This document shows, in pieces, positions 20,901 through 34,115 of a DNA stretch of 64,000 nucleotides. The stretch spans positions 1 to 64,000 of the forward strand of contig NW_026732694.1 of the NCBI RefSeq assembly GCF_028476545.1, written 5' to 3'. How positions within the stretch are numbered: position 1 is the first letter of the stretch; every line of letters starts with the position of its first letter. The translations under genes were made by a program, and so were the position numbers. The notes under the pieces are model-generated. The model searched no databases. It saw only the letters and a list, made by a program, of their open reading frames with translations, and had not been told where the DNA came from. Origin of the DNA: Physella acuta (Eukaryota > Mollusca > Gastropoda > Physidae).

Positions 20901-23900
20901 CCTGAAAGAAAACACTGGGCTATTCATGTATTTACATTGGTCTCGAAAACACGTTTCATTAAATGTTCCAAATTTCTCAGTTTTATGCCTTTTATCAAAT
21001 CATATTCAAAGGTAAACAAATATTTTAAAATAAATAGATCTACATTAACAGCTGAAAGGTGTTAGCTGTTAACATTATGCACAGATTTACACACACATAA
21101 CAGTATTAACAGACCAAATTCAATTATGAATTTTTTAGACTTCCGGATATTGTTAAAATTGCGAAACATTTCTATATGACCAATCACTGTTCTTCGTGTG
21201 TACCGCATAATTTTGAAGGAAAACTCTAGTGCTAGAAGTAGAATACCTCTAGAGATTCTAGGCCCTGGGCCTACGCTACGCTTTGGTCAGTCTCTAGAAT
21301 TATAAATTGAAACCATAGGGTGTACGTATTTTTAAAATACATTGATCAAGATTTAGAGTCTAGGTCAAGACTAGATCTTCGGCTTTCATATTTGCTGAAC
21401 ACTGTATCACGGCGTATGAAGAAGCTTATTCGCACGCACTGAAAACTTTGTTTTGTTTTGTTTATTTTTATATTTATAATATAAAATATTAGATCTAGAT
21501 CTAGATTCTAGCTTAGATTCTAGATCTAGACTAGAGTATTCTAGAGTCTAGATTTTTAGGCCCTAACCTAAATTTTTAATATGACATTATTTATTAGATT
21601 TATTCTAGTAGGCATTTCGACTTCCGCTGTTTCGATTCGGTACGACCACATCCTGACTTTTTCATCGTACTTGTTGAAATTCGCCATTTTTTAACATGTT
21701 AATTCTCGCCATCGGAATCGAAGAATAAAATGTATTCGATGTGAATATTTGAGTTGAATTTCATCTTTTATACATACTAATAAATGAATTAGCTCCCGTT
21801 TTACATTGTCCGATACCGAAAGCGATCACCGATAATAGCAAATATTTGTCGAAATGCCGACGCTACCGAACTGGCGCATTGACAACTAAATTTCAGATAT
21901 AAATAATCCTTTAAGTTGCATGAAAATAGGCTTAAATAGCATGCCAACCATTTGGATAAATAGAAATGTCGATTTGAAGGGGTTTTAAGCATGGGCCAAT
22001 GAGGAGTAGCGCGATAAAACTCGTAGGGGTAGGAACGAGAAAGCATGCGTAATTTCATAATGGCGGCCGGGCTACGAGATATTAATAGATATGCGCATAC
22101 GAATTTTTTTTAATAGCTGTTTGTTTTTAAATGGACTGTTACAATAAAATGGGCTTTAAAATAAATATAATGTAGATCTAAATTATTAGATTAAAAATGG
22201 AAAGAATGTAATTAGGCCTAATTGCTGCCTAAATAAATTATAAAATTTTAAATTAGCCAGATTTTTATTAACCTTCTTAATACCAGGTTAACTAGATCTA
22301 GCAAACTAGCATTAACGAATTGCAGATAGATTAATAAGGCATTTTTAAGTAGAAAAAAATCTATATTTATTGTAAACAGTTTAAAAAAAATAGAATCTAG
22401 ATCTAAATGGAAATGAAAACACTAAAACAATAATGGGTCTAGAGATGTGTAATAATATATATATATATATATATATAAACTATTAGGCCTTAATGTAAAT
22501 ACTGACAGGCCTATCTGTAGTATCTAGATCTATAAAGTACTATAAAGGGCCTAAATTAAAAATAATAATGCCCAATTTTATAGCCTAAGCTGCACTGCAT
22601 TACAGTTTTAGTTAAAGGCAACTATAATAGAAAGAAAACATGAACACTTTAATTAATGTCATTTAAGAATTTATCAAAGGATACGTCAACTTCACTAAAC
22701 ATTTTATAAATAAGAATACTGTGAAATGTCAATCTTTGAGTTTTAGCACACCTCAACACTTTTCATCAGAAACATTACAAGAACCAAAATTTTCTAAATT
22801 AATAATAACATTTTTACCATGTTATACACGGACACAAATCCAATGTTTATGGCAAATCGTTAAGTATATTGATCATATTGTGCTGTATTTGACTTGTAAG
22901 CACTAACTCTATACATTACCTGTACAATATGTATACTAGCATTCTTATTACTAACACCAGAATCAATATGTAAAGTTTAATCTTTATTTTTATAGTAGCA
23001 ACAAAGAAGTGTAACATATTAGCCTGTAGTTAATCATCCTAGTCTAATTGCGCTGTACCATATTCAAGTTCACTATTTATAGTTTTCCTCTAGCTATGTT
23101 TATTTTACTTGCATGATTGTATTTTTTACATGCTCTAGTCCTAATATATAAAGTTTCATGATGGTATATGGAATAGCAACCTAGCTGTGCAGTCTGGAAA
23201 TCCTCTTATGGCAGTCACTATAGAACAGTGCCACACCCCTTAATTTAACTTCATTATTTCTAATTACCTCTTTTCTAATTTTTATTTTATTTGTAGACTT
23301 CTATTGCCTATATCATTGAGTACAAATGTGCAAAGTTTTATCATTATATCTTTAATAGCAACATTGGTATGCAAGTTTAAAGCCAATCACACGTCTGGAA
23401 TGCAGGTTACAATGAAACATAACAAGTTAAACACATAACTTTGAAAATTCATATAAAAAAAACTATTAGGCCTAGAATGATAAATTTGATATTTTTATCA
23501 ATGGGGTATATTATAGGATTAATCTGGGTCCATTTTATCATTCTATGATAATTAGGAAAAATTTCCCAATAGGCCTAATTCTAGATTGATCTAGATCTAG
23601 CATCATTCTACTCTAGAATCTAGCTAAACTGACTAAACTGGAAAGGAGATCTAATCTTAGAATCTAGGCATTCTAGGGAGTATGTATACAAATACATTTC
23701 AGTTTTAGAGGTCTTAAGTTAAAGACTAGAAAATATTTGGGGAGGATTTTTATAGGGGTGTCCCATAATGATGATAATCATAATGAAATCTTTAAAAAAA
23801 AGGGTGTTGGGTTACTGGTAGAAATCTAGTAAAGTTTCCCTTTCAAACCTGACGGTCTATGGGGCAAGTGAAGTAGAGTTCACTTGTTTATTGTTTCTAG

Positions 23901-23916
23901 TAGAGTTCATTTGTTT

Positions 23917-24082
23917 CTGTGACCTCAGCACTATGCCCAGCCGCCTTTACTTTCCCTAACGTGAGTTAGGTACCCATCAGAGTGGGGTGGACTCAGGGAC
24001 GGTCTACTGTCTAGAACCCGGATTCGAACTCGAGACTTACGGGTTAGCAGTCCAGCTCTCTACCGCTAGACCACTCCGTCCC
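23917..24082 (-). repeat. tRNA-derived SINE
   Basis: Read on the minus strand, the head is GGACGGAGTGGTCTAGCGG, GGACTGCTAACCCGTAAGTC and the box-B GAGTTCGAATCC, like a tRNA-Ser(GCT) with a variable-arm-sized insert. The body follows with TGAGTCCACCCCAC, TGATGGGTACCTAACTC and a tail. It is the best-preserved SINE in the window and lies in the presumed 5'UTR intron of SPAG5, antisense. Confidence 0.65.
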
Positions 24083-24153
24083 TAGAAATCTAGTAGTGGT
24101 AGTTAACTAAAAAAATACACACATGGCTGGCTAATGTCAATGCTAACCCTGGT

Positions 24154-24263
24154 GGTACTAGCTCAATTAGTCATTTCATTTAGCCATATGTTTAGGCCTA
24201 TATAATAATTAATATATAGGCCTAAACATATGGCTAAATGAAATGACTAATTGAGCTAGTACC
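24154..24263. repeat. Perfect inverted repeat, 51-bp arms, 8-bp spacer
   Basis: The left arm 24154-24204 begins GGTACTAGCTCAATTAGTCA. The right arm 24213-24263 is its exact reverse complement, and the spacer is ATAATTAA. No mismatch is visible in 51 pairs. It lies 111 bp before the acceptor of the first SPAG5 coding exon, in the presumed 5'UTR intron, so the transcript could form a 51-bp hairpin. Confidence 0.95.
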
Positions 24264-24395
24264 CCTTGCTTTGAACAAAATAGCCCTGAGAGATCTCTAA
24301 TCAGTGTTAAAGCAACTGCTTTTTGCTTAAACTATTTCAATTAGGCCTATATCTACTTGTGATATTTGTTTTCAGTGAGTTGTTTATCATAAACC

Positions 24396-27300
24396 ATGAT
24401 GGAAATATTTACTGATGCAGTGGAATCAGAAGATAAAGAAAATGGAAACTCAAATATAATGGTAAAAGTTATTTTGTAGCTGATTTATTTATTTTTAGTT
24501 AGGTCTATTTTAATATGATTCTGTATTTGGCATTGCTAAAATATTATTTTAACGTATTTTGTAGGATATTTTATTAGGCCTATGTTAAAAAAAAATTCAA
24601 TAACTGCTAAAGATATCTAACGCTTTATCCATTCCTCATCAGACTACTAAAAAGAAATCAGTTTCTGGACAATTGACTCTTAGCTGTAGAACCCCATTAT
24701 TGGATGTCAAAAACAGACATGCCAAGAGAGAAATTGGATCCTTGAAGAAACACACCAGCGAGCAGTAAGTTCTTGCTGTTAGATTTAAACTGAAATGTTA
24801 TGCTGGTACTGTTTTTTAACGATATAAAATGTGCGCTCTTTCTTTCACATTTTTAAATATGATCTCACATTTTGTATCTATTTAAAATCAACTATAAACT
24901 GTTAGAGCTCTTTTATTTTATAGAAGAAAAAAGCTCTTGAGGTAACTCATTAGGCTAACATAAAATATGCATAATTAATTGTATCAGAATATTCTTATGG
25001 CAAAAATGCTAATTTAAAATTAATTTTGTTTGCTTATCATGAAAGAAAATTTTTATGAAGGTTATAAAAGATAGTAATTTCTAATTATTCTAAAAGAAAT
25101 TTATATTGGCTAAGTATATTGGTAAAAAAAAATGAAGTTAGAGTATAAAATTTTATTTTCAGACTTGCTGCTTTGAATTTGCAGACACCAGAAACTCCTT
25201 GCAGACAACACAAAATAAATTCTAGAAGGGTGAATATTGATGAAATTCTTTTTTGTTTTATTCATGCAACTTTTTATTTTATCTAAATAAACTTTCTCCT
25301 TTTTTTCCCCATAGTCCTGTTTTCCAGCCTTTGAGCTGCAACGAAATGTTGATGGTATCCCGCAAGATAAAATAGTTGATACAGTCCTCCCAGAAATGAT
25401 CCAAGAAGAGTCTGACATTCCTTCCACATGTGACTTGTCCTCCAAAGCTGATGAAGTTTTGAGGATGCTTGATATAGAATCACAGCACTCACAAGAAGTG
25501 AGCAGAGCACACTCTGAGATTTGTATTCAAACACAGAGGATTATAAATACCAGTTTTTACAGCTTAGAAGAGTTGGATGTTGGACAGGAAGTTTGCATCC
25601 CTCACCAGGATGCAAGTGGATCTTCTTCTATCATCGTTGAAGCAGGACACAATTCTACTAGCTGTCAAAATGCTGGTGATTCAGTGTGTCAAAATACTGG
25701 TGATTCAGTATGTCAGACTTCCAGGCTTGAAGAAAGTAATATTAGTGATGCTGTTTTACCCAATGAACTGGAACTAAACCCAGGCTGGATTAATGACTCC
25801 ATGGCAGCAATAATAAAGTCAGGTCCAGAGGATTCAGTGACTAATTTCACAGAGGAGGAACTACAGGTTAGCCTTGTGCACTCCTGTTTTCATTTTGCTT
25901 TTGATTAATGTTGACAGAATATTGCTGTATATAATTTTATGGTAACAGTGATCGGCCTTTAAATTCATCAGTTTTTTAGTTCTTAACTCGAGAGTCAAAT
26001 AATTTGAACTGTAATAAAATTAGGTAAAAAAAAATTAAAAAATATTTTATTGCAACAACTGGTTTGAAATAAAATATGATTTTATTTATATCGATGTACA
26101 TTTGCAGTGTTTATTAACCAGGATTATTTTTTTAAAAGTTGATTTAACATATAGGTACACAAAATGCATAGTATGCTATGTTTAGATACTGATAAAAATA
26201 TATTTTGCAACTTCAGCTTTTCCAAGAGTCCAGTCAGGCATGTGGGGACTTAAGCCATGACCACTGTTACAACATGGCTGCAAGTGTTACACCAGTAAAA
26301 CAAGACACCTGTACTCATGAAGATACAGCACACAGAAATTTTATAGAATGCAACATTCAAAATTCTACCCCAATTGTTCATTCAGAACATCCAGTGTTCT
26401 TCAATCAGTCTTCAAACTCTGATTCTGTATCTGAAAAGGTGCTGGACCTTTCTAATGTGTTATTTGAAAATAATGTTGATGATGCCAGTTTGTTTGAAAT
26501 TGTTGGTGGGGATCCTTTGTCTGGTGGCTGTTTTGAGGGGTTGACAGTCTCAACTATCAACAGGATGTTAGATTTAGATGTTTCACTTGGAAATTTAAAT
26601 CTCTCACCTGCATTGAATCTTGACAGTTCCCTCGACATAGAAAATTTGCAGCCAGTTAGTGTTGAGAGCTCGGCTACAGAGCATTCACAGCCAATGTATG
26701 TTATAAATTCCTTGGACACAGAACAGGTTGACACAGTTAATATTAGCAGTTCACAATATTTGCAGCCAATTTGTGTAGACTTTTCACAAGTCACAGAACT
26801 TTCACAGCAAATTATTGATGATTTCCTGGACACAGATCATCTGCAGCTCGTTAATGTTGACTGTTCCTTAAATACAGAACAATCCCAGACAAGTATTGTT
26901 GTCACTGCTGTGCCTTCAGAAATGTGTATTGGTGAAGAGTCATTGTTGACAGCACTGTCACAACCACGTACTGTGGATGTTTCAACTCTGGCAGCTTTTC
27001 CCTGTCCCAGTGTTGATAAATCCATGGAAACTGACACTGCTGAAGGTTTGAACAAATCTGTCATGACAAACCAAGCTGAAGCCTTGAACAAATCTGTCAT
27101 GACTAACCAAGCTGAAGCTTTGAACAAATCTGTCATGACTGACCATCAATCCACCACCACCATTTCTACAAACACCTCAATCCTTGCCGAGCAAGTTGTG
27201 TCCGTAGACTCTCACCAGAATGTTGTAGACACCTCTGTCTTGACAGATCCACCTCAAGGCATTGATGTCTCACTACTCACTGATAATATTTTCACCCTAG

Positions 27301-30300
27301 ACCACAGTACAATGGCTTTTCCTGATTTAATGAATAAACAAACTATGACAGATAAAAAATTGCTGGTGGATGCTGAATCTTCAATGACCCCTTTAAAAAT
27401 TAGCAAACAGGGTCGCAAGTAAGTAAAGGTTCTTTGATAATGTGATTTGATTTGTTTCTTAAAAATATTTTATAATCACTATTCCTATTAAGTAATTATT
27501 TTGTATAATAGATGTTTTATCATCAGCATATTTTAGTGTAACACCAAAATTCTTGAACATCTATTAAACAAAATATAAGAATACATGCTATTTAAAAAAA
27601 ATTATGTACTACTTTTGTAAATAATAGTGATCATGAAAATTTTAGATTTACGGCAGAAGAAGTTAGACGACAACACCCTCGAACTGTAGCCAACCTTTTA
27701 GACACCACTCTAGCATCCAACCAGAGGCTGGAGAAGGAGGTTCTGACCATTACCAAAGATAGAGATCACCTGAGATGTGTTTTGAAGGAGACAAAAGCAA
27801 AGTTAGCCACAGCTGAGAAGCACCTGGAAACTGAAAAACAAGGGCAGGAGAAGCACATCACCATGCTGGAGGTAAAGTTAGCCATTGTTGGCATATCGCA
27901 TCACTGAGGATATTTTAGGTTGATTTTTTTTTTGTATTGTGCTATTAAAAGTTTTATTTACTTTACTTCAATAAAAAATAAGAATTTATTTTTTGCAGTT
28001 TAACTTATGGAAAAAAAAATCAAGCTTTAGAAAAATGATAATTTGAAAAATGCTTAAATATTATTAGAAAACATTTATTTAGAAAGTTACAAATTATTGG
28101 CCTGTTGTTTATTCAAGGAGTTACATGAAGAAGCCACACTTGGGCTGCAGGCGTGTCTTGAGGAAAAACAAACTAAGATCTACAGTTTAGAGCAGGAGCT
28201 GCTTGTGGTTACAGACAGGTGTCAACTTGCGGAGACCAGCTTGAGTGAAATACAGGCCGATTTTAAAAAGAAAAGTGATGAGTTTGATACTCGCCTTAAA
28301 GAAGCTGAACATAACTATAGAGAAGAAGTAAGGCTTTCCCCCAAATTTATAAACTACATGATCAAAACAGTGTATTGAAAATGAAACTTGTGACAATTTT
28401 GTGTGTATCTTTAGCTTGCAAAACTTCAAGCCCAACTTGAGAGAAACAGTTACAAACGGCAGTTTGAAAATTCACTGCAGCTTATCCAAGAACTACAATC
28501 TGAGAAAGAAGAATTCTTTTCTCTTATGGGTGATATTGAGGGAGCTGCAGAATTACAGGTGAATACAGCATCTGTCTTTAAGTGTAACAAAATTATGTCC
28601 AATGCCACAGTTTTAGGTTTTTAGTTATACTAACTGTTCTTTATTCTTGATCCCTAGTTTAAATTGAAAGATTCACTCGTCCAGTTAATATCTAAAGTTA
28701 CCTGTTACTTCAAGGATCAGTCACAGGCCCACAAACAAGCTAAATCTGAGGTATTCAATTGTGATTGTAAAATATTTTTTCTTTCCAAAATATAACTTTT
28801 ATACTTCATGGAATTTATTAATAGATATAATAATTTTTCTTTTTTGTGCAACTAATTTTATATTTTTATCACATACTATATTTTACATTACAATATTAAA
28901 GTAATTTACAATTATAGTGTCTTTAATATATTTTTAGTTTTTTATAACAAGGTAGTTTGTTTATTGTTTGCAGCTAGAAAACCTTCAGAAAATTTACTCT
29001 GCTACTCAAGTTGAACTGTCCACTGTCCAGACGGAGAACAAGGAGCTGCAGGCAGATATTCAAAACATGAGTGACATTTTACAGAGGAGCAACACTTGCT
29101 TGGTTGAGGTTATTTACCTTTTCATTCCTCATTTATAAACTTTTTAGCAAATATTGTTATGGAATAAATCAGTATACTGACTTTTTTAACAGAACAAAGG
29201 ACTGAGGGGCAAAGTTTAGTGTTTGTTACAAGCTTTTATTTAACTAGCTTCCTCATGATTTGTTTAAAATCCTTTACCAGATGGAAGAAATGTACAAAAA
29301 AGTGGATCAAGAATTACACGACTCACTGGTAGAAGTCATCAGGTTAAAAGAAGAAGTTACCTCCTCATCTCAAAGTGAGTTTGTGGCTAATCACTTCATT
29401 GATAGTACTCTGACTATTTGAACCTAAAAAGGGGTTTCCTATAATATTTTTTATTTGGAAAATCTACAATTCAGCAAGTCAGTTGAAACATTAACTAAAA
29501 TAGATATGTTCCAGGTTTTGTTAGCGCATTAGTTAAATAGGTTGAGTAGTTTGTCTTTCTTAACCTCTTCTTAAAAAATTGATTTTAGTGATAGAGGATT
29601 TAACAAAAGCTAAAGAGATGCTGACCCAGGAGTTAGCTGAACAGCAAGACTCTGAGACATTAGTGTGTCAAGCTCTTCAGAAATCAGAGGAGCAAATAGT
29701 TGTCTTGGAGGAACAGTTAAAAGCACAACAGCAATTGTAAGCTAGTTATCCTCTCTGTGGTTTCAAATTCGCAAGTCATTTTGCCAAATTTTACATTGTA
29801 AAAATATTTGAACAAAACATCAGTTTTATAAATACTTTTAAAAAAAAACTACTTGTTTGCCATTATCATATACTGATGTTTACAGTGCTACAGACAAGTT
29901 ATTAGGCAAGCTATACTATATGTATGAAAAAACCCATCAAAAATTAATATAACCTTTTCTTGTCTTCAGATTAGATACAGAAAGACAAGAGCATACTAAA
30001 AAACAAGCAGAATTTGAGGATAAAAAGTCTAAGTATGTTGGACAATAAAGCATATTATAAATCTAATTAAAAATTTGACCAGCCTGACTTCACATTAGCA
30101 TACAACCACTGCAAGTAAACACTGAAACTGCATTGATGAATGTGTAACAAGTTAGTTATACAATATTATGAAATTAAAAGGGTGACTACGCTAACAAAGT
30201 TAATTTATTGATTAAAGGGTACTATTTAATGCCAAGTACCACTATCCTTAAAAAATTGTGTTGATCTATCTTTTTGACAATTGTTAAAATGTTGTTTCTA

Positions 30301-33300
30301 GACTGGAGTTGTATATAGAAGAACTGCTTCATACCTTGGATAGGTGGGAAGCAGATAGAGATCAGAGTGAACAACAGATGTACGAATGCCAGGAGCAGAT
30401 GGTCAAAGATAAGCTCCAGATAGATCAGATGACCAAAGAGCTTGAGGCCCTTCGCAACATTAAAGCAACAACACAGGCTGAGAGAAATGAAATCCATGTG
30501 AGATATTTTTTTATTTCGCCCATTTCAGTTTTAACATACAAAGGATGCACTTTTTAAAAGTATTTTTTAAAATTGCTTTCAGGAGCTGAAGAATGCCAAC
30601 CAGTTTCTGGAAGCAGAGAAACAACTGTGTATGGAGGCAATATCAGAGTACCGCACCAAGCTGGAAGGAGAAATGGAACTCAGTGCTAGCAATCAGCGAC
30701 TGGTTGAAGCCCTCAAGTCCAACAATGCTGAATTACAAGAGGCTTATGATCAGCTTATGTCAGTTTAATATTTTATTCCTTGTAATTCCTTAATTTAGCC
30801 TGGTAGTCTAGTTCCTCTAACTGTTTCATTTTATCCAATAGGTCTGAGGCCCAGATGCTAGATGAAAACCTGTCATTGAAAAGCATGGATATAGACGCAA
30901 GTTGTACAGCTTTAGATGTTCTGGAAGACAGGATGGAGAATGTCCTTACCACCTTACAAAATAAACTTACTCCGGTATGGACATTTTTTGTATTGCTGCT
31001 TGTTTTCATCAGTTTATCTAAAAATTCTTGAATTCCTAATTCTGCATTTTAAAAAAAAACATACATTCCAATGTGCATAGGTCAACTTTTGAATTAGAAA
31101 TTTTGTTGTTTAAATTTGTTTCTTGCCCTGTAGTCTCCACATGCATTTGTTTTTTTCTTTATTGGTTTAGGTGGACCACAGATTGTCGAAGACATGCAAA
31201 TCCCCATCAGCTACACCCAACAAAAACACCTCCATGTACAGTGAAGGATGTTCATTTGTTACCCAAGTTCTCAATAGAACCAACAGCCTTATCTACTCAA
31301 CCACTAAATCCCAGCTGTGTGACACTGATGACATTTCAAATGGAAGCAGATCTGAGCGCAAGAGAAATCCTGACAGGTTTAGGCAGTGCAACGTGGAGTT
31401 TGGTGCCACTGACGCCTGTCACGGAGCCGCTGCTGCTGCCATGCTGTCACCACAAAACCAAACTAGACATTCAAAGACTGGACAACATGAATCCAGCAAC
31501 AGAGCCCCCAGCAGCACTTTAGATATGTCAGGACTAGAATTCTCAAAGTCATCTAACAACTCATTAACAGTGCAGAAGTCTAAAGTCTCTAGAGCACTGG
31601 ACCTGAGTGGTTCATCTCCAGGTTTTGCCAAAATCCGCAGTATCCCCTCCACTATTGATAGAACTCTGGAGAACTTAAACAAGTCTAAAACCTGCAGTAA
31701 ATCTGGAAATATTTCACAATCTTTTGTGTTGCAAGAAACCACACAACACACAGAAGACACCTTGTTGGTCAAGGTAATATAAATTATAATATTTAAAGTA
31801 ATTTTTGTTTTTACCATTACTCCATGATTAATATAATTGCAGGAATTTCTGCATTTCCAATGTATTTTAATGTAGACATTTAACAAATCCCAGGACCTTA
31901 GTGTCTTATATCTGTGATTTCCTAACTTTTTGTCTTGGTGCCCAAATACTAAATTATTTGTATAACCAAATCCTAATAGGTCTATGTCTTGAAGGAGTGA
32001 ACCATTTTGAAACTAAATTAGGAGTGAGCTCCCCTTATATTAAAATCTTGATTTCTTTAATGTAAAAAGGAATCACTTCTGACAATTTTTAACTAATGAA
32101 ATTATTTACTAATTAATAGTATATTTTTTATTTGAAGATTGTACAGTTCTGTGGGCCTTGTTCCCTTCTCCCCTAGCACTAGTTTGCACCATGTGAAGTG
32201 CTGCATTACATCCACAACTACCTTATATCTGTACAACAAACTATATTTATGTACACAGGTCAAATCAATTGACAGGCTGTTTAATGATATCTTGAAGACC
32301 GCAAACCTGGCAGACAAAGCATCTGAATTGACTATCCGAGATCTTAAAGAAGACATGTAAGATTATAACAGCATTTATTACAATATTATTTCTCATAGAC
32401 CAAATCTTTTTAAACTGTGCTAAATTTATAACCTGATACAACTCTCTCAACAAATTGTAGGGAAATCTTATCTGGAAAGCTGAAGTATCAAAGTCATCAA
32501 AGATCAAAGCTGGAGTTGGAGCTGAGCAAGAAAATGGAGTTGTTAACCTCAGCCAACAGTAAAGTTGAGGAGCTATCTTCTAGAGTCAATTCCATGACTC
32601 AGACCCTCCTTAATTTTCAAGACCAAAGCTTTGAAATTTCTGTATGTTTTTTAAGTAATACTATACAGCTGCAATTCTTTTTGTGTTGGTTAAGTAAAAC
32701 AAATTACCTTTTTTACTAGCTGTTTTTATTTTCTTTCTTTTGATTGTTAAAAAGTCCGATTTAAGACATTGTTTCAACTGTTTTTATTATGACAGAGACT
32801 TGAGGATGAGAAAGAGGACTTAGCTCTGCAAGTTCGTGGCTTGAAAGGGGAAGTAAGTATCTTGAATGAACAACTTGATGAATGCATGAAGACAAATACG
32901 GGTACAAAACTGGATAGCTCTTCTGTACATGAAATTATATCACTGAAGAAAAAGGTCAGTTGTACAATCTACTGCTTAGTTGCTATTTATTTTTTGTGTG
33001 TTATTTATCTAGTTACTAAAATTGATTGGTCACTTAAAATTTTTTCCATTAGATAAATGATTGTGTTGTAGCACTACTATAGTTCACATTTTATATAGAC
33101 TTAAGATTAGCGGTTTGATACTCTAGTTATAATACAACCTATTTTATTTTTAGATCAATGATCTGATGCTGAAATTGTACAATGAGAGAGACAAACATAA
33201 AGAACTAGGAGAAAAATCTATGAAAAGGGTAAGCTTTAAGTTTTTATTCTTTTTAAATAGTTGGTACATTTTAAACTGTTAAAATTTAAGTAGCATGATC

Positions 33301-33897
33301 ACATTCTTATTGAATAAAAATAAACTCAATTATTAGCTGGAAACATAATAAGAAAAGTTTTATACAGAAAGTTTATGATGTTTTAATGTTTACAAAAGTC
33401 ATGTCTGTGATGTGGGATTTCATATAACAGGCTATTCACATTAGTTTGCGAGGTTTGCTTTCTGTGTTACTCCACATATATTACAGCTATCATTCTGTGG
33501 TGTTTTGCTTTCTATCATATTTCAGATACTCTGATTTAACTTATTTTGATGTGTTGTAAATATTAAGCTTTAATTTTTTTCAAGATGAAAATTTTACAAA
33601 GCAACTGTGACAAAGCTGACGCAGAAGTGCAGAGACTTGATGACATCATTGAGAAAATAAGACAGGTTTGTTCAATAACTTATTTGAATAAATGACAGTG
33701 TTGATATGTATGTACAGCTAGCCTGTTTTGTATTTTAAGTTACTGGCTAAATCACTTAAATTTTTGACACTGAAATTTTTCAGATGTGCATTGACACCCA
33801 GTGCCAGTCTACTCACCCAGAGGTTTTGAGGATAGTGCGTTTTATAGATGGACATGATGAAACTGTGTTTAAAAGAACCAAAGTGCCTTGCTCATAG
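24396..33897 (+). CDS. SPAG5: SPAG5/astrin-like spindle and kinetochore coiled-coil protein
   Basis: Exons joined by GT/AG signals and phase: 24396-24461, 24643-24764, 25163-25229, 25315-25866, 26217-27418, 27646-27871, 28118-28327, 28415-28558, 28658-28750, 28974-29108, 29281-29374, 29589-29736, 29970-30032, 30302-30497, 30583-30758, 30842-30974, 31171-31773, 32259-32356, 32461-32641, 32796-32954, 33154-33228, 33585-33665, 33784-33897; about 1645 residues. Residues 1-670 are disordered, with degenerate 13-residue repeats and three exact-length 12-residue repeats (LNKSVMTNQAEA type, 27039-27146). About 690-1209 is coiled coil, 1210-1410 a Ser/Thr-rich linker, 1411-1645 a second coiled coil. 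The C-terminus (RLDDIIEKI...HPEVLRIV) parallels human astrin (KLDDIVQHI...PEVVRGC), as recalled. Astrin stabilises kinetochore-microtubule attachment. The exon chain is secure; the orthology is moderately so. Confidence 0.72.
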
Positions 33898-34093
33898 TGA
33901 CAGTTTTCATGTTTGTGGCAATCAGTAATATCTGTACATGTTTCATATATATTTATTATACTGTATTTTATCTGTTTCAAGACTTTATTGAATGTTTTAA
34001 TGCTATTGAATGTGAATGCATATTTGTTTCCCCAAGTAATGAAATGAATATAAATTCAACAATACTTTGTATATTTTAATCTAAATAATTGGA

Positions 34094-34099
34094 AATAAA
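34094..34099 (+). promoter_or_regulatory. Poly(A) signal of SPAG5
   Basis: AATAAA stands 197 bp after the SPAG5 stop in TTGGAAATAAACATTTTATT, the first canonical signal downstream. Confidence 0.55.
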
Positions 34100-34115
34100 C
34101 ATTTTATTGCAACTG

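Larger units (their letters stand above)
20901..24374 (+). promoter_or_regulatory. Upstream region and likely 5'UTR intron of SPAG5
   Basis: No other gene is supported here. The coding exon is preceded by TTGTTTTCAG (acceptor ending 24374), so a 5'UTR exon must lie upstream. A candidate promoter is near 22050, where CATAATGGCGGCCGGG fits a YY1 site in plus orientation; a reverse AAAATGGCGAATT lies near 21690. The rest is rich in TAGATCTAGA-type simple sequence (21490-21550), an AT dinucleotide run at 22455-22478, a SINE (23917-24082) and a long perfect inverted repeat (24154-24263). The promoter placement is inferred. Confidence 0.3.

Noticed and set aside
20215-20905. Overlapping open frames on both strands
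   Set aside because: No family similarity; the plus-strand frame runs through poly-C of a MITE.
31073-31522. Second frame over SPAG5 exon 17
   Set aside because: It is an out-of-phase shadow; the exon's phase is fixed by its neighbours and reads VDHRLSKTCKSP.
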